The notes below the pieces were generated by a model. It was not told where the DNA came from, searched no databases, and worked only from the letters and a program-made list of their open reading frames with translations. Positions 21,715 to 40,357 of a stretch of 64,000 bases of DNA are shown here, one piece after another. The translations under genes and the position numbers were made by a program. The number at the start of each line of letters is the position of its first letter. Position 1 is the stretch's first letter. The stretch lies in contig NC_077232.1 of NCBI RefSeq assembly GCF_027887165.1, positions 80,001 to 144,000 of the forward strand. Direction: 5' to 3'. This stretch comes from Monodelphis domestica (taxonomy: Eukaryota; Chordata; Mammalia; Didelphimorphia; Didelphidae).

Positions 21715-21805
21715 TTCCCTGGTGGATGCAGCTACGAAGTGTCTAAGGTTGAATGTGAACTTGGGACTTCCTGCCTCCGGACCCAGCACTATCCACTGAG
21801 CCGAT
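21715..21805 (-). repeat. tRNA-derived SINE fragment
   Basis: Minus strand begins ggctcagtggatagtgctgg, the tRNA-like head of a MAR1/MON1 SINE, and continues into the gggaagtcc- type body. It is truncated before the tail. Confidence 0.65.
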
Positions 21806-22164
21806 GAGTGGTGGCCATTCGAGGAGCACCAACTCCTCACATGACAGCCTCCCGGGCCAGCCCTTCCAGGACTGGCTGAACCTTCACTCTTTCTCTGAGG
21901 GGTCAGGCCGACTGGGGAGGGGGGTCGGCGCAAGAGACGATGAGGCCAGAGTAAGGCAACAGGGCAAAGCTTTAATGGAGAGGGCGTCCCATCAGGTGAG
22001 GAGCCCGATGCCAAGAGAGTTGGCTGCTGAGGCCCCCAAGGGTGGGGGAACCCCAAGATCTTCTAGGCTGGATGTCGTTGGGGTCTGTTTACTGTTGCTC
22101 ACTGGTCCCCGTGAGGGAAGTTGGAATATGCCTCGCTCCCCATCGCCATTCTCAGGTTCTTTCC

Positions 22165-22410
22165 TTACCTCCAGGGCTCAGGAGCCTCCCTGGCTTTGAG
22201 GTTCTTTGGCTCATAGCTCCTAAGCAATCCCAGTCCTCGCAGGGTAGCCGAAGTCTCCAGACCCTGGGGCGCCGCCCTTCCTTCCTCTGCGAGCTGGGGA
22301 TCCTGGCACGCGATTCTCTCCTCCCAGAAGGAGTCCTCATAGCCGACTCCTCCAGGTAGTCCGCCGACTCGGTTCCCGTGGCCTGCCCGTCCACTCCACC
22401 TCGGCCACAC
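22165..22410 (-). other. Exon-like open segment, unidentified
   Basis: On the minus strand an open stretch reads with a balanced amino-acid make-up (for example VGYEDSFWEERIACQDPQL and LLRSYEPKNLKARE). It runs straight into a consensus splice donor, ctggag|gtaagg, near 22173. A possible but weak acceptor, gggcag, lies near its start. I do not recognise the protein. It could be an exon of an unknown minus-strand gene that also uses the start-like exon at 26.3 kb, or chance. Confidence 0.25.
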
Positions 22411-23485
22411 TTGGAGACGGGCATCCCTTTGACCACGCTGTCACTCCCAAGGGCATCACCACGGTCATGGGCTCTGAAGTCCCCTTCTCAGGCCATCCTC
22501 TGCTACCTCCTGCCCCTGGCTTTCCCAAGCCCTCACCAGGACCTCCCATCATTGACCCTTCCGTTCTCGGCCAGGCCGTATGCGGCTCCTCCTGAACCCC
22601 TCATCAGCCCAGCCAAGCCTCAGCCTTGGGGCTCTCCCACCACCCTCACTGGCTCCACCTTGTCTGTGCGGCTGAAGAAAGATGGCGACTTCCTGAGGCC
22701 ATCCTGGCTGTTGTGCTCCCCACTTCCCTCTGGCCCAACTGCTCATCCTCTCCCACCTGACCCAGGAGCTCTTGGGCTCCTTCTCGACTCTCCTCTGCTG
22801 CCCCCTGGCTCTCCCTGGCACCCTTGCCCCTGCTTCAGATGTTACGGAAAAACTGGAAGTTGTTCTCCCCGAGCTCCCTCCCCTTCTACCAGCCAGAGGC
22901 CTTCTGCCCCTCTTGCTGCTGCCCGGGCTGCCGTCATGAGGGGGCCTCCAACAGCTTGGCCCCCGACGCGGTCCCACGGCACGGCCTCCTCTCAGGGACA
23001 TCTAGACTGGCTCCGTTCTTGGCGCGCTGCCACATCTTGGGGCCCACGCTTGCTCCCTTTGCAGCCTTCCACACCGTGGTCCCTCTGCTCTGGCCAGTCC
23101 TTTGGGGCCGCCTGATCTCGCCCTCTCACCTCGGGGTCACTGGGGGCCCCCTTCTCTCCTCTCTCGCCCGACTTCCTCTGTGGCCAGCTCCGGGGGCTGA
23201 AAGCCCCCCTCGACGCCGGTGATTCTCAGATCGATCCCCCTCCCCTCCCCTGCGCTCCCACAGCACAAGGCCAGGGCCCTTCAGACAGCCCAACTAGACG
23301 TCCAGGACAAAGCTGGCCCTCAGTGTGGCCAGGCAGGCCCGCCCCCACCCCCTTCCCGTCTGTGGATTTTGCCCTTTCAGCACCTCCCAAATGTGCCCCC
23401 GCCTGCTGCAACCTGCTTCCCCTCTGAAAAGCCCTTCCTGGTGGCTTAGAAGCAACATGAGCATCAGCCGGAAAGGCTGAAGAGC
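22411..23485. other. Proline-rich GC-rich stretch, no gene recognised
   Basis: Long open frames on both strands reflect base composition. A plus-strand frame near 22423-22600 contains GHPFDHAVTPKGITTVMGSE, which looks protein-like, but it soon meets a stop and has no recognised relative. It may be a remnant of a decayed gene. Confidence 0.25.
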
Positions 23486-23590
23486 AGAAAGGGTGGGCAG
23501 TGGGGGCAAGGGACTCGCCCAGGGTCACACAGCTAGGATGGAGCCCGGGACGTCCTGTCTCCAGGCCTGGTGCTGCGAGCTGGCCCACCA
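23486..23590 (-). repeat. MAR1/MON1-type SINE fragment
   Basis: The plus strand shows ggactcgcccagggtcacac followed by agctaggatgg and a decayed tRNA-like head, the same order as the better-preserved copy at 1572. Confidence 0.7.
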
Positions 23591-24492
23591 TCATAAGTGA
23601 TCACGTGCCGGGCACCGTGGGAAGCCGCGGGGACCCAAATGGAACGAGGGTGGCCGGGCCGGGCTGGAAAACCCAGAGCGAGACAGGAGGAGGCGCCTGA
23701 GGAGCCCCGGCTTCCCCCACCCGGGAGGCAGGCAGCCCCTTGCGCGGGCCTCTCCTCTGGCTGTCCCCCATGTCCAGAGCCGGGGCTCCCTTTCCTCGTG
23801 GCCCCCTCCTGGCTTCTCTTCAAGACCTGCCAATGGGGCCGGAGCCCAGCGAGGGCTGCAGAGGGCAAGGAAGCTTGTCGGCTGCGGGTGCGCCCCAGAG
23901 GGAGCCACTCGAACTCTGCCCCGGAAGCATCCAGGCGCTCGCTTCAATAGCCTGCATCCATCGGGACGTGATCAGGCCCCAGACGAGGAGCCCAAGCTCT
24001 GGGTGCGAGGGCCGAAGAAGTGGAAGCGGGTGGCAGCAAAATGGAAATCCGAGAAGGCTGTGGAGGAGGGGGGCACTGATGGCCCAGGACAGGGGGAGGA
24101 CAGGGAGTCTGGGGTCTCCCTCCCCCAAGGGAAACCCCCCCAGGGCTGCCAGCTTGTCCTGGGTGGGCCTCCCCATCTTCTCTCTGGAAGCACCCAAAGG
24201 GCCTGGGGGGGGAGAACCTGGGGGTGCTGCGGGGGCCTCCGGGAGGGACTCTGGCTTGGAGCTCCCTCAGCTCTCCCCGACTCCACGAAGAGAGAGGCCC
24301 AGGCGGCCGGACTTTGGCCTGGGACTGGAGCTCTTCCTTCAGCTGGGAGCCTGGGGGCGGGGGGAGGCGGTGCTCCGGGTCCGAGTTCAGCCAGGCTGTC
24401 CCGGGGTCTTGTGCTCCTTGAGCCGGGGCGGCGATCTTGTTCTGGCGGCTCATTGCCCCGAGGCTCTGCCTTGTGTGCGGTCTTCCGGAGGT

Positions 24493-24510
24493 GGCCACCA
24501 GAGGGCAGCA
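24493..24510 (+). promoter_or_regulatory. CTCF-like motif 1
   Basis: The sequence ggccaccagagggcagca closely fits the CTCF core consensus CCASYAGRGGGCRSY. An almost identical site follows at 24541 in the same orientation. Confidence 0.7.
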
Positions 24511-24540
24511 GAGCACCGAGGAGCCTGCCGGGCGGGGTCC

Positions 24541-24560
24541 GGCCACCAGAGGGCAGCAGA
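24541..24560 (+). promoter_or_regulatory. CTCF-like motif 2 (tandem)
   Basis: The sequence ggccaccagagggcagcaga repeats motif 1, 48 bp further on and in the same orientation. The sequence between them is also partly similar, so a small local duplication made the pair. Confidence 0.7.
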
Positions 24561-24594
24561 CACTGAGCCAGAGCACCGACCGACGTCGATTGAT

Positions 24595-24608
24595 GTTGCC
24601 AAGGCGAC
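24595..24608 (+). promoter_or_regulatory. RFX X-box-like motif
   Basis: The sequence gttgccaaggcgac matches the RFX X-box GTTGCCATGGCAAC in both half-sites with two changes. X-boxes drive ciliary and axonemal genes. This one lies 35 bases from the tandem CTCF-like motifs and about 4.3 kb upstream of ODF3. Confidence 0.55.
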
Positions 24609-25002
24609 ACCGAAGAATCCCGTCTGCCCCGCCCACCCCGCCGAGGAGAGGCCGGCCGGCACGCATGCTGGGACCCTGGGAAATTTGGAAAATGACGGGG
24701 GCGGGGCCAAGGAGAACAAGCGGAGCCCCTCTTGGCCAGGACGGCCCTCAACCCGGCTCTCCTCCGTCCGTCCGTCTATCGGTCTCCCCCGCGTCCCCAC
24801 CCGCTCTCTTGTGGGCCGGGAGCCGGGCCAGGGAGGGTGCGGGATGCTCCGCCTGGGACTGGGCTGCTTCTTCCGAGTAGCCCCTCCCCCCGTCTTGGCC
24901 TGGCTGTCCTCCCCCCCCCCCTCCCGTCTTCTGGGGTGCCGTCTCAGCTCCTGCCCAGATTTCCCAGCTACTGATGTCACCCGCTCCGGGGGCGGGGGGG
25001 CA

Positions 25003-25137
25003 CTTGCTAGCAGGTGACCCTGGTCAAGTCACTGCACTCTTTGGGCCTCCATTTCCTCGTCTGTCAAATGAGCTAGAAAAGGAAATGGCAAACCGGCGGT
25101 GTCTTTGCCAAGAGAAATCCCAGTGGAGTCCTTTGGG
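25003..25137 (+). repeat. MON1-type SINE
   Basis: The body motifs gaccctggtcaagtcactgc, ctccatttcctcgtctgtca, gaaaaggaaatggcaaacc and gtctttgccaagagaaatcc follow in the order expected of the marsupial CORE-SINE. The head is lost. A second SINE-tail-like segment (cacctactgtgtgccaggca) follows at 25142. Confidence 0.75.
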
Positions 25138-25357
25138 GCATGAAGCACCTACTGTGTGCCAGGCACTGGGGACAGAAAGAGGCAAAGGCAGGTCTGCCCT
25201 GGAGGAGCTGGTCTCAGCTGGGCGCACAACCACTGATGAGCAGGAGGGGGACAAATGAGGAAGGGCTTCCGGGAGGAGGAGGAGGAGCGGGTTGAGGCAG
25301 GACAGAGCCCAGCCTGGGGGGAGGAAGGCCAGGAATGCCCAGCAGCACTTCCGAGTT

Positions 25358-25374
25358 GCACCTAGAGGGGGCGA
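25358..25374 (+). promoter_or_regulatory. CTCF-like motif 3
   Basis: The sequence gcacctagagggggcga fits the CTCF core well. A weaker match, gggcagcagagggcggag, lies near 25668 in the same orientation. Confidence 0.5.
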
Positions 25375-25534
25375 ACTTTGGCAAAGTGGAAGATGGACCC
25401 GAGGGGGGAGACTGAGGCCCAGCTGTGGGCGAGATCGTGAGGAGCCCCAAATGGTTTCTTGTTCCTCTTAGGATCCATGCTGGGTCTGAGCTGCAGGCAG
25501 AAGAACGGCAAAGGGAGTGGCTAGGAAGCGTCTA

Positions 25535-25600
25535 GGGGCACATTTGAACCCAGGACCTCTAGGCCTGGCTCTCCATCCACTGAGCCACCGGGCTGACTTA
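25535..25600 (-). repeat. SINE head fragment
   Basis: The plus strand reads tttgaacccaggacctctag, then ctggctctccatccactgag, the reverse complement of the tRNA-like head of a MAR1/MON1 SINE. Confidence 0.65.
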
Positions 25601-25874
25601 CATTTGAGTCCGGGAGCCAGGAGGCTGGGGGTTCCGTCAGGAAGAAGGGAAGGTTCGGGGTTAGGCGGGCAGCAGAGGGCGGAGCTGGGCGCGGCGGCCA
25701 ACGCCCCCGTTTATCTCTTCTCATCTCTGAGCCGCTCTTTCCTCAGCTTGGCTGCCGGTTAGGGTTGGGGTTCCTCCTTCGTCGGCTCTCCCTTTGGGTG
25801 TCTTTTCCGGTCTAGAAGGTCCACTAACCGGGAGGTTTGGGCTTTGGCTTCTCTTCGTCCCATCAATCCCTCCT

Positions 25875-25985
25875 CTGGGCAGCCACGTGGCGCAGCTTCC
25901 GAGCTGGCCCCAGACACTTGCTGGGAGGCCCTGAACACGGCACTTCACCCGTTTGCTGCCTCCGTTTCCTCGTCTGTGAAATAAG
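25875..25985 (+). repeat. MIR/MON1-type SINE
   Basis: A degraded head (gggcagccacgtggcgcagc) is followed by the core with tgctgcctccgtttcctcgt and ctgtgaaataagc. Confidence 0.6.
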
Positions 25986-26295
25986 CGCCCCCAGTGGGGT
26001 CACGGCCGGCCTCGAGCGCGCCACGTTGTTTTCTTTCACGAAGCGGCCGGCTGGATCCGCAGGCCTCCAGGGCCGCCCCGCCTCCACCGAGCTTCGGCCC
26101 TTCACCAAAGATTCCTTGTTGATCGCAGTCGGCCTGAGCGCGGTTCCGGCTCTGCTCGGGCTCGCTTCTCGGGCGCCGGACGGCCCGGGGAACTCTGGGA
26201 AAACCGCATTCCGTGCGCGGAGGCGCTGAGCTCTGCTCCTTCGGCCCTTCGGGCGTCTTTCCGCCGAATGGCGCTTCCCTGGGCGTCTGTCTTAC

Positions 26296-26315
26296 CTGCG
26301 CAGCCGGGCCGCCAT
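26296..26315 (-). other. Candidate first coding exon with YY1-type start
   Basis: On the minus strand, caagatggcggcccggctgc continues to gcag|gtaag. It gives an ATG in a YY1-type promoter context (CAAGATGGCGGC) followed after 20 nt by a perfect splice donor. A CACGTG E-box lies about 13 bases upstream. Many housekeeping genes start this way (MAARLR...). I cannot find the next exon with confidence and do not recognise the gene, so it may also be a chance match in a CpG-rich stretch. Confidence 0.35.
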
Positions 26316-26473
26316 CTTGAGGTTGTCACGTGCCGCTTCACACTGGGGCCATTTTCCTCTGAAGCCGGAGGAGGCCCATAGCCAGCTGCTTCCTCGGCCC
26401 TCCAGCCCCGCCCCGGCTTTCCCCCTGGGGCTCCTGCGGCCACTCCCTTCCCTTCCTCTCCTGGAAAGCGGGC

Positions 26474-26493
26474 AGGTGGCGCCCCCTGCTGGT
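26474..26493 (-). promoter_or_regulatory. CTCF-like motif 4, opposite orientation
   Basis: The plus strand reads aggtggcgccccctgctggt, whose reverse complement accagcagggggcgccacct is a near-perfect CTCF site. It faces the plus-oriented motifs at 24.5-25.4 kb, a convergent arrangement of the kind that anchors chromatin loops. Confidence 0.75.
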
Positions 26494-27446
26494 TCCTCCC
26501 CGAGACCCCCAGAGGAGAGCCCGCCCGGTTCAGCCCCTCCCCCAATTAGAATGGAGGCTCTCCATGCCGGGGCCCTTCCTGTTGGGGGGCATCCGGAGCC
26601 TGCTCTGGCGGTCAGCGGGCACAAGAGTCAGTCCAGGGAGTCCGCCGGGCACCCGGGTGTCCAAGGCCTTCTCCCGGGGAACATCCGCGGCCACAGCAGG
26701 GCCCCGAAGGCCCCGCCGGAGGAACAGGAGGAGAAAAGGGGAGGAGTCCGTCCCGCTTCTGCGAGCCTGCAGAACCAGGGTGCCGCGCGCGCGTGGCGAT
26801 GGCGGGGCCCCTGCAAGGCTCCGCGCCGCGCCCAGCAGGTCGGCCAACATGGCGGTCAGTGCTGGCCAGGAGGCGGCGCAGTCACGACGCGGAAAGAGGG
26901 GGACCCGCGGAGTGGGGGGGCCGAGGTGCTCCCCTCCCACACGCAGCAGCGTGGAGTGAGGGTTCGCCAGCTGGGGGAGGCGGAAGGAGGCGATTCAGGA
27001 ATCAAATGGAGCCCCCCCCCCATCAGCCAAGAGCCTGTGCCCGCCGCCAGAGCTCCCATGAGCCTGTGCGGCAGAGACGCCCGCCCGGGGCCCAGAGATG
27101 GGATGAGAAAGCGTCCCAGCAGCCTCCGCGACCCTCCGTCAGAGCAGCCACACAGGCCAGGCTCCACCGCAGCTCCGCTCCTCCTCCGGGCTGCAGAGGG
27201 CAGAGCTGGGCCCAGCCGCTACCCCGGGGCACTCGCGCCCCCCAAACCAGTGACCCCCCAAACCCCTCTCGTGGTTGAAGCCACTGAGGCAGACAGCAGT
27301 GAAGTCACTTGTCCAGGGGATGGTTGGGCCTCGGAGGCTGGATTGGAACTCGTCTCCCTGCCTTCGGGCCCAGAGTTGGCTGTCCCTAAGAAGGGCTTTT
27401 GGCGGGGGGCCTGGAGGGACCATCGGAGAAATTCTGCAGCGACTAG

Positions 27447-28362
<916 letters not shown>

Positions 28363-28802
28363 GTCTCAGCGGGCTCTGGTGGCCTCCGTCCCTCTGTCTG
28401 GCCTCGCTGGGGGGGCGGGGGGGGGGGGGCGCCGCGTGGAGAGCGACGAGGAAATGGGAGCCGGTGGGCCGCGGGGTGTCGGGCCTGCGTCCCCCGGGAG
28501 AGACGGGCGGGGAGGCGGGCCCCGGGCCGGGCACCGCAGAGGGGGTGAGCCCCCCTCCGCCTGGGCGGGAGGCGCCCCGAGGAGGGGCCGGGGGGGCCGC
28601 AGGGAACTCTCCCCGGGAGGCGATTGTCGCCATCACACAGGGCGGTTCTAGAACCCGGGGCCGCCCGGGGCCCCATCGTTCAGGAGCCCCCGGGTGGCCA
28701 AGACGGAGGGGCTGGATGTCCCTCCAGTTCTGTGGCTGCCAGAGGGGAGCCGAGTGAAGGGAGCCCGGAGCCACGGCCCCGGATGAGCCTCGCGCCGCCT
28801 GA

Positions 28803-37195
<8,393 letters not shown>

Positions 37196-38029
37196 TGCTG
37201 ATCGGAAAAGGAGGGAGCCACGCCTCCCCCCAGATCCCAGAACCTTGGCCTTAGCCGGGGGGCGGGGGGCGAGCTGCTGCGCCCCGGGATGAGCCAGGCA
37301 CCCCCGAGGAGCCCGTCGGGCCAGACACAGCTCTAGGGATGGAGATGGGGTTGGGCGTCAGGCAGGACGGTGCCAGACGGAGCCGGGCCTTGGCTGTCTC
37401 CCTCCCTCTGCTGTGGGCCTTCACCTGGTCCAGAGAGGTCCTCGGGGTGCTCTAAGCCCCCCAGAACCGGCCATTGCCCCCCGGCCCTCTCCCTGCTGGG
37501 GCCAGCTGGCCCATGGGGTTGTCAAGCTTTTTCCTTAGATCGAGCGGATCCTTGTCTCCCCCTGACGGCGCCTCCTCCCAGCCTTTGGGGGGAGGCAGAG
37601 AAAGGCAGCTTCAGACGCCTGAAGGGAGCCGCCCGAGTCCCCTCTTCTCCAAGCTCACCATGCCGAGGCCCCATTAGACCACCAGCCCGGGGACCTTGCT
37701 CAGTCAAGAGTTCTGATGAAGTCTGGCCAGGGCAGAGCCCTGAGCCTCGTCCTCCCCTTCTGGAGGCCACTGACCCAGGCTTGGCGCACACTCCGCTAGA
37801 ACTCGCCCCCTTTTGCGGCTGAGCCGTTGGCTAGCTGGCTCTCCCTCCTCTCCTATTGGCAAAGCTGATCTTTGGAACTTGTGGGTGAGGCTTTAGACTT
37901 GCGGCCGTTCCATCAGGACTGGTAACTGCCTCCCAGCTTTGTGGCAACCAGCCTCCCATGCCATGTCTGCCCTTTCCAAGTCACTGACCCCGGGGGCCCT
38001 TCCCTGGAGACCGTGTTCCAAGGGAACAC
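37196..38029. other. Downstream flank of ODF3, no gene recognised
   Basis: Unique-looking, moderately GC-rich sequence between the ODF3 polyadenylation region and the ERV's 3' LTR. Confidence 0.5.
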
Positions 38030-38659
38030 TGTACTAGGTGACATTTGAGGGTATAGTTGATGGATACTAGATAACTAATGGATCAGGTCGTTTTCCTCTT
38101 TTGTCTTACCCTCCTTTCTTCAATACCTCCCTTCCTCCCCTCTTCTCCCTTCAGCTTCCCTCCCCCTTCTTCAGCCTCCTTTGAAGTCACTCAGGGTGAG
38201 CTAGGATGCTTCACAGGGAATATTCTTTCTCTTCTTTATCTCAGTAAGGGTTTACTGGGGAAGACAGGAAAGGTGGAGGATAAGGTAAGAGGGGCGGGAT
38301 ATCCCTATTCTCTACAGTGAGTCTTAGGTTGGAGGAGATGGAGAGAAGTGGCAATTCAGTCACTAGCAGAAGCAGAGCCAGTCAGAGAGAGATATGTGGA
38401 CTCTTGTCCTTCTTCTTCTGCCTTCAGATCAGCCAGGCCACCTCCAGCTTGATTATCCCAAGTCCCAGAGAGAGATAAACCCAGCTTCTTCCTTCAGGGT
38501 CACCACCAGCCCAAAGCCCTTCCAAACAGTCCCCATTGGCTTGGCTCCAAACTGCTTTCCTCAGCAACATTCCAAATGGAATTTTCCTTTGATTGACAGC
38601 TGACCCATCTCCGGCTTCTGCCCTTTGCATGCATTTTCTTATAATTTCTCTCTTCTCCA
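38030..38659 (-). repeat. ERV 3' LTR
   Basis: 630-bp LTR bounded by tg...ca. Its partner is 47487-48109; both share the start tgtactaggtgacatttgag on the plus strand. Confidence 0.9.
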
Positions 38660-38677
38660 CATTCCTCCCTTTTATTC

Positions 38678-38820
38678 TTTTTTTTAAACCCTCACCTTCC
38701 ATCTTGGAGTCAATATTGTGTATTGGCTCCAAGGCAGAAGAGTGGTCAGGGCTAGGCCATGGGGGTCAAGTGACTTGCCCAGGGTCACACAGCTGGGAAG
38801 TGTCTGAGGCCAGATTCCTT
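38678..38820 (-). repeat. SINE inserted in the ERV
   Basis: A T-rich left end is followed by aaaccctcaccttccatctt, ggctccaaggcagaagagtg and gacttgcccagggtcacaca. It is a reverse MAR1/MON1 SINE without its tRNA-like head, sitting beside the 3' LTR. Confidence 0.85.
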
Positions 38821-40357
38821 TTTGTCTTTTTTTAAAAATGCACCCAGCAATCTTTAATGATACTTACCTTTTAGATATATTTTGTTACGTTTCTAACTAT
38901 CTAATTCTTAACACTGTACGATATCAAATATTTCTTTACCCTCCCAAAATAGCAAATCCTAAACTTATCTTAACTATTCTGTCTGTCTAGTTCTATGCTA
39001 AGTCTTGGGTATAGGAAAATGGTTTAGGTAATAGGGATTTACAAGAACATGGTTTTGACATGATAACAAATCGTGGAACAATTTTAAACAATTTCAACCA
39101 TTTCAATAGCATTTTAAATATGTGTCTTATCTCCTAATGTCTATAATTCAATTAAGTAAAAATTTCTGTTACCAATAAATGCTACCCTACAATGATAATG
39201 CAATCTACCTTCTATACTCAAGTAGTTTTGTGTCTGTCCCGACTTCCCTAAGACTGAACAAATTCTCTAAGCTGTCCCTATAGTTAGTTATTAGAACATT
39301 AATAAATTATTCTAATATAGTTTGCTAGTGCATTAGTATTTACATGTGTACATAGGTTGTAGTTATACAGATCCACATATGTTCATCCATATACATTGCT
39401 CTTGATTTCTGTGCAAACTCAAAGAAATAGCATTGTTTGAATTTTCCACAGAAATGTATAGCAGTGTGACATTTGTGTTTTGCAACTATGCCTGTGCTGT
39501 ATACTTACCCATTCCATGAGATATCTTCCTACATTATATTTGAGTGTAGCATGTGTATGTATATCTGTGATGTGAACATGTATGTCGCATTCTTACATAA
39601 CCTCGTGATCACAAGTGCAAACTTTCAAAGTCCTTCCATGTCCTTTGATGTTGATTGTAGGAACTCTGCGTCTTTCGTCATCTGGTCAGCGAGCCACTCT
39701 TGTCTGCTGTCACTCTTGATTGTGGTCCTGTGTTCTTCAATTCAGGAACAAAGTGGAACGATCAGGAACATGCATGCGTGTAAGGTTTTTACGTGTGCAC
39801 GTATGTAGATTGAAATCTTCATTGTGCATGGAAGTAAGCTAGGAGTTCTTCATGAGTGTCTGTCAGAAATCATTAGTTATTCTTCATGTGTGGAAGTAAG
39901 CATCATATGTACATCTAAGTTCTTGGAATTTTGTTAAGAATATGAATTTGAAGTTTTCTTATTTTTTTGATGTTTGACTTTCACAAGGAGGTATACTGTA
40001 TGTTGTCTTTATGTCTTGGAGATAGAATTTGGATATAATGTGATTCTTTGGTCATGGAGTCATGTATTCATTTGAGATAACATTGTTTTTTTCTGATCTG
40101 TTACTATGGTTGGCGGAGACTTTATTTAAAATATAGACGCTATTCTTTGCAGTTAAATTTTAACTGCGTGTTTTCCTTTTGTCTGTGTTGCTGGCTGTGC
40201 TTCAGAGGTGCTTTCCTGTTATCACTTTAACATGTGCAATGCTCTCTTGTCTGTCATTTCTGTTGATGCCATAGTCTTGTGTGTGCTTTCCTCTGTTTTC
40301 CATTCATAGGCTTTCATTCACAAGGACTGTTATTGATTGTGGATTATTTTCCTAGGG
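38821..40357. other. AT-rich ERV interior, env not recognised
   Basis: This lies where env would be expected in the minus-strand provirus. I see no envelope-like frame on either strand. Confidence 0.45.

Noticed and set aside
22378-23115. A 245-codon proline-rich plus-strand frame
   Set aside because: Low-complexity composition, no family resemblance, and equally long frames on the other strand.
27190-27210. An extra CTCF site near ggctgcagagggcagagctg
   Set aside because: It fits the core only partly and lacks the conserved CCA start, so I left it out of the group.
38821-40357. An ERV envelope gene
   Set aside because: No envelope-like frame or motif is visible on either strand in this part of the fossil.
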